The notes under the pieces are model-generated. The model did no database searches. It was not told where the DNA came from and saw only the letters and a program-made list of their open reading frames with translations. A DNA stretch of 64,000 nucleotides from Amyloporia xantha. Taxonomy: Eukaryota > Basidiomycota > Agaricomycetes > Polyporales > Adustoporiaceae. Shown here piece by piece: positions 62,901-64,000 of this stretch (position 1 is the stretch's first letter; the number at the start of each line of letters is the position of its first letter). The position numbers were made by a program, and so were the translations under genes. The stretch is taken from contig JAYKKR010000002.1 in NCBI GenBank assembly GCA_036971615.1, forward strand, positions 1,612,001-1,676,000, given 5' to 3'.

Positions 62901-64000
62901 TTCTATCGAGAAGCTTCCGACGTCCAGTTCGATGAGACAGGCAACCGCAAGCGAAAGTACCGCTACGGCGACGAGGATGAACTCGAGTTGGAGCAGCAAG
63001 AGAGAAAGCGACGGCAAATATTGAACAAGGAATTCAAACTGTTCTCCGAGAAGATTGCAGAGGCATCTACAGCTTCAGTAAGCGCAATGCCTTAAAGTAA
63101 CCTGCATGGCTGATCTTCTTCTAGACTGGGGACACGCTCGAGCCTGACATTCCATTCCGCGAGCTTTCATTCGAGGGTGTTCCTTTCCGAACTAATGTTC
63201 GCTTGCAGCCAACAACAGAATGCCTCGTGCACCTGTCTGATCCACCATTCCTTGTCGTCACGCTTGGTGACATCGAGATTGCGTCCTTGGAACGTGTCCA
63301 GTTCGGATTGAAGCAGTTCGACATGGTTCTTATCTTCAAGGATTTCACGAAGACACCACTGCATATCAACTCGATACCAAGCGCTCAGTTGGATGACGTA
63401 AAGAACTGGCTTGAGTAAGTAGATATTCTCATTATGTTGAGGCTGAGCTCATCCCATCACAGTTCTGTGGACATACCGTTGAGCGAAGGGCCCGTGAATC
63501 TGAATTGGGGACCGATCATGAAGACCATCAACGAGGACCCGTACGAATTCTTCCAGCAGGGTGGCTGGAGCTTCCTCGGCGGTTCTCCTGGTGGAGAAGA
63601 GGTATTGCTCTCAATCGATTTTTGCCCGGATCTGCATTAATATTGCAATTGCAGAGTGACGCAGACGAGGGTTCAGACACGGAATCAGAGTTCGAGGCAG
63701 AAGTCGAAGTATCGGAAAGCTCTGAGAGTAGCGAAAGCGACTACGACGATGGCTCTGATGCAAGTGACGATGTGGGTAGTGGCTCTGATTTCGGCTCTGA
63801 CGAAAGCGAGGGTAAGTCTTGTGCAGTCCACTCTGATTCAACCGCTAACTCTGTCAATTTGTCAGGTGATGACTGGGACGAGTTAGAAAGGAAGGCTGCG
63901 AGGGGTAGGTGTCATTCATTGACAGAGGTAGGCTTAATTTACTCATCACGAATACGTGCACAGCGGACAAAAAGCGTGTCGAAGGCGTAAAGGGTCACGA
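59955..64000 (+). CDS. SPT16: SPT16, large subunit of the FACT histone chaperone (3' end outside window; contains a frame break)
   Basis: ATG 59955 starts [20 protein letters not shown]. The aminopeptidase-like N-domain follows ([60 protein letters not shown]). Then come the dimerisation and middle domains ([85 protein letters not shown]) and the start of the acidic tail ([36 protein letters not shown]). FACT binds H2A-H2B and H3-H4 and lets polymerases pass nucleosomes. The frame breaks near 61795-61800: the first frame reads SKKGSNH and TAA, while the +1 frame continues [20 protein letters not shown]. About twelve introns. Confidence 0.92.

Overview
The window is nuclear DNA of a filamentous basidiomycete, most likely an Agaricomycete. 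This is inferred from dense small introns (mostly 44-70 nt, GT-AG, with CTRAY-like branch points close to the acceptor), about 50% GC, and the gene families present. No prokaryotic features, tRNA genes, rRNA or CRISPR were found. The gene models were spliced by hand from reading frames, splice signals and remembered protein families; no alignment was run.

Layout. 1-1030: 3' part of SHQ1 (H/ACA snoRNP assembly). 1031-6355: gene-poor, with three inverted-repeat relics (3571-3696, about 4040-4290, 4694-5266). 6356-11046: divergent pair, an arrestin-like gene (-) and an SLC35F6-type transporter (+). 11047-14955: no gene seen. 14956-18545: SERCA-type Ca2+ ATPase (-). 20564-22553: SIP5-like zinc-finger gene (+). 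24068-30415: three secreted RlpA-like/riboflavin-aldehyde-forming-enzyme-type genes around a short-chain dehydrogenase. 31561-32808: unknown low-complexity protein (-). 33267-35372: FMP25-like mitochondrial RCC1-repeat protein (-). 35959-38198: two related four-helix membrane proteins, the second interrupted by an in-frame TAG. 38761-42934: JSN1-like RRM-PUF RNA-binding protein (-). 43923-47200: APSES/KilA-N regulator (-). 50108-51011: linker histone H1 (-). 51386-53553: RPC82 of RNA polymerase III (-). 54398-57252: unknown acidic protein (-). 57549-59587: degenerate membrane-anchored AMP-binding protein (-), divergent from SPT16 of FACT (59955 to the window end, +).

Most genes are housekeeping genes and do not form a single pathway. 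The right third does hold several chromatin or transcription genes (APSES regulator, H1, RPC82, SPT16). The accessory part is the secreted-protein cluster at 24-30 kb.

The most notable signals are: (1) three GC-AG introns in separate genes (SIP5-like, the first RlpA-like gene, H1); (2) frame breaks in conserved genes that no sensible intron removes: one base in SPT16 with a TAA at the break, one base in RRM1 of the JSN1-like gene, and two bases in the transporter that an acceptor 2 nt downstream would cancel; (3) a TAG followed by 50 conserved-looking codons, including a fourth transmembrane helix, in one membrane-protein paralogue. Sequencing or assembly error is the simplest explanation for several of these. 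No clearly new multi-gene system was found.
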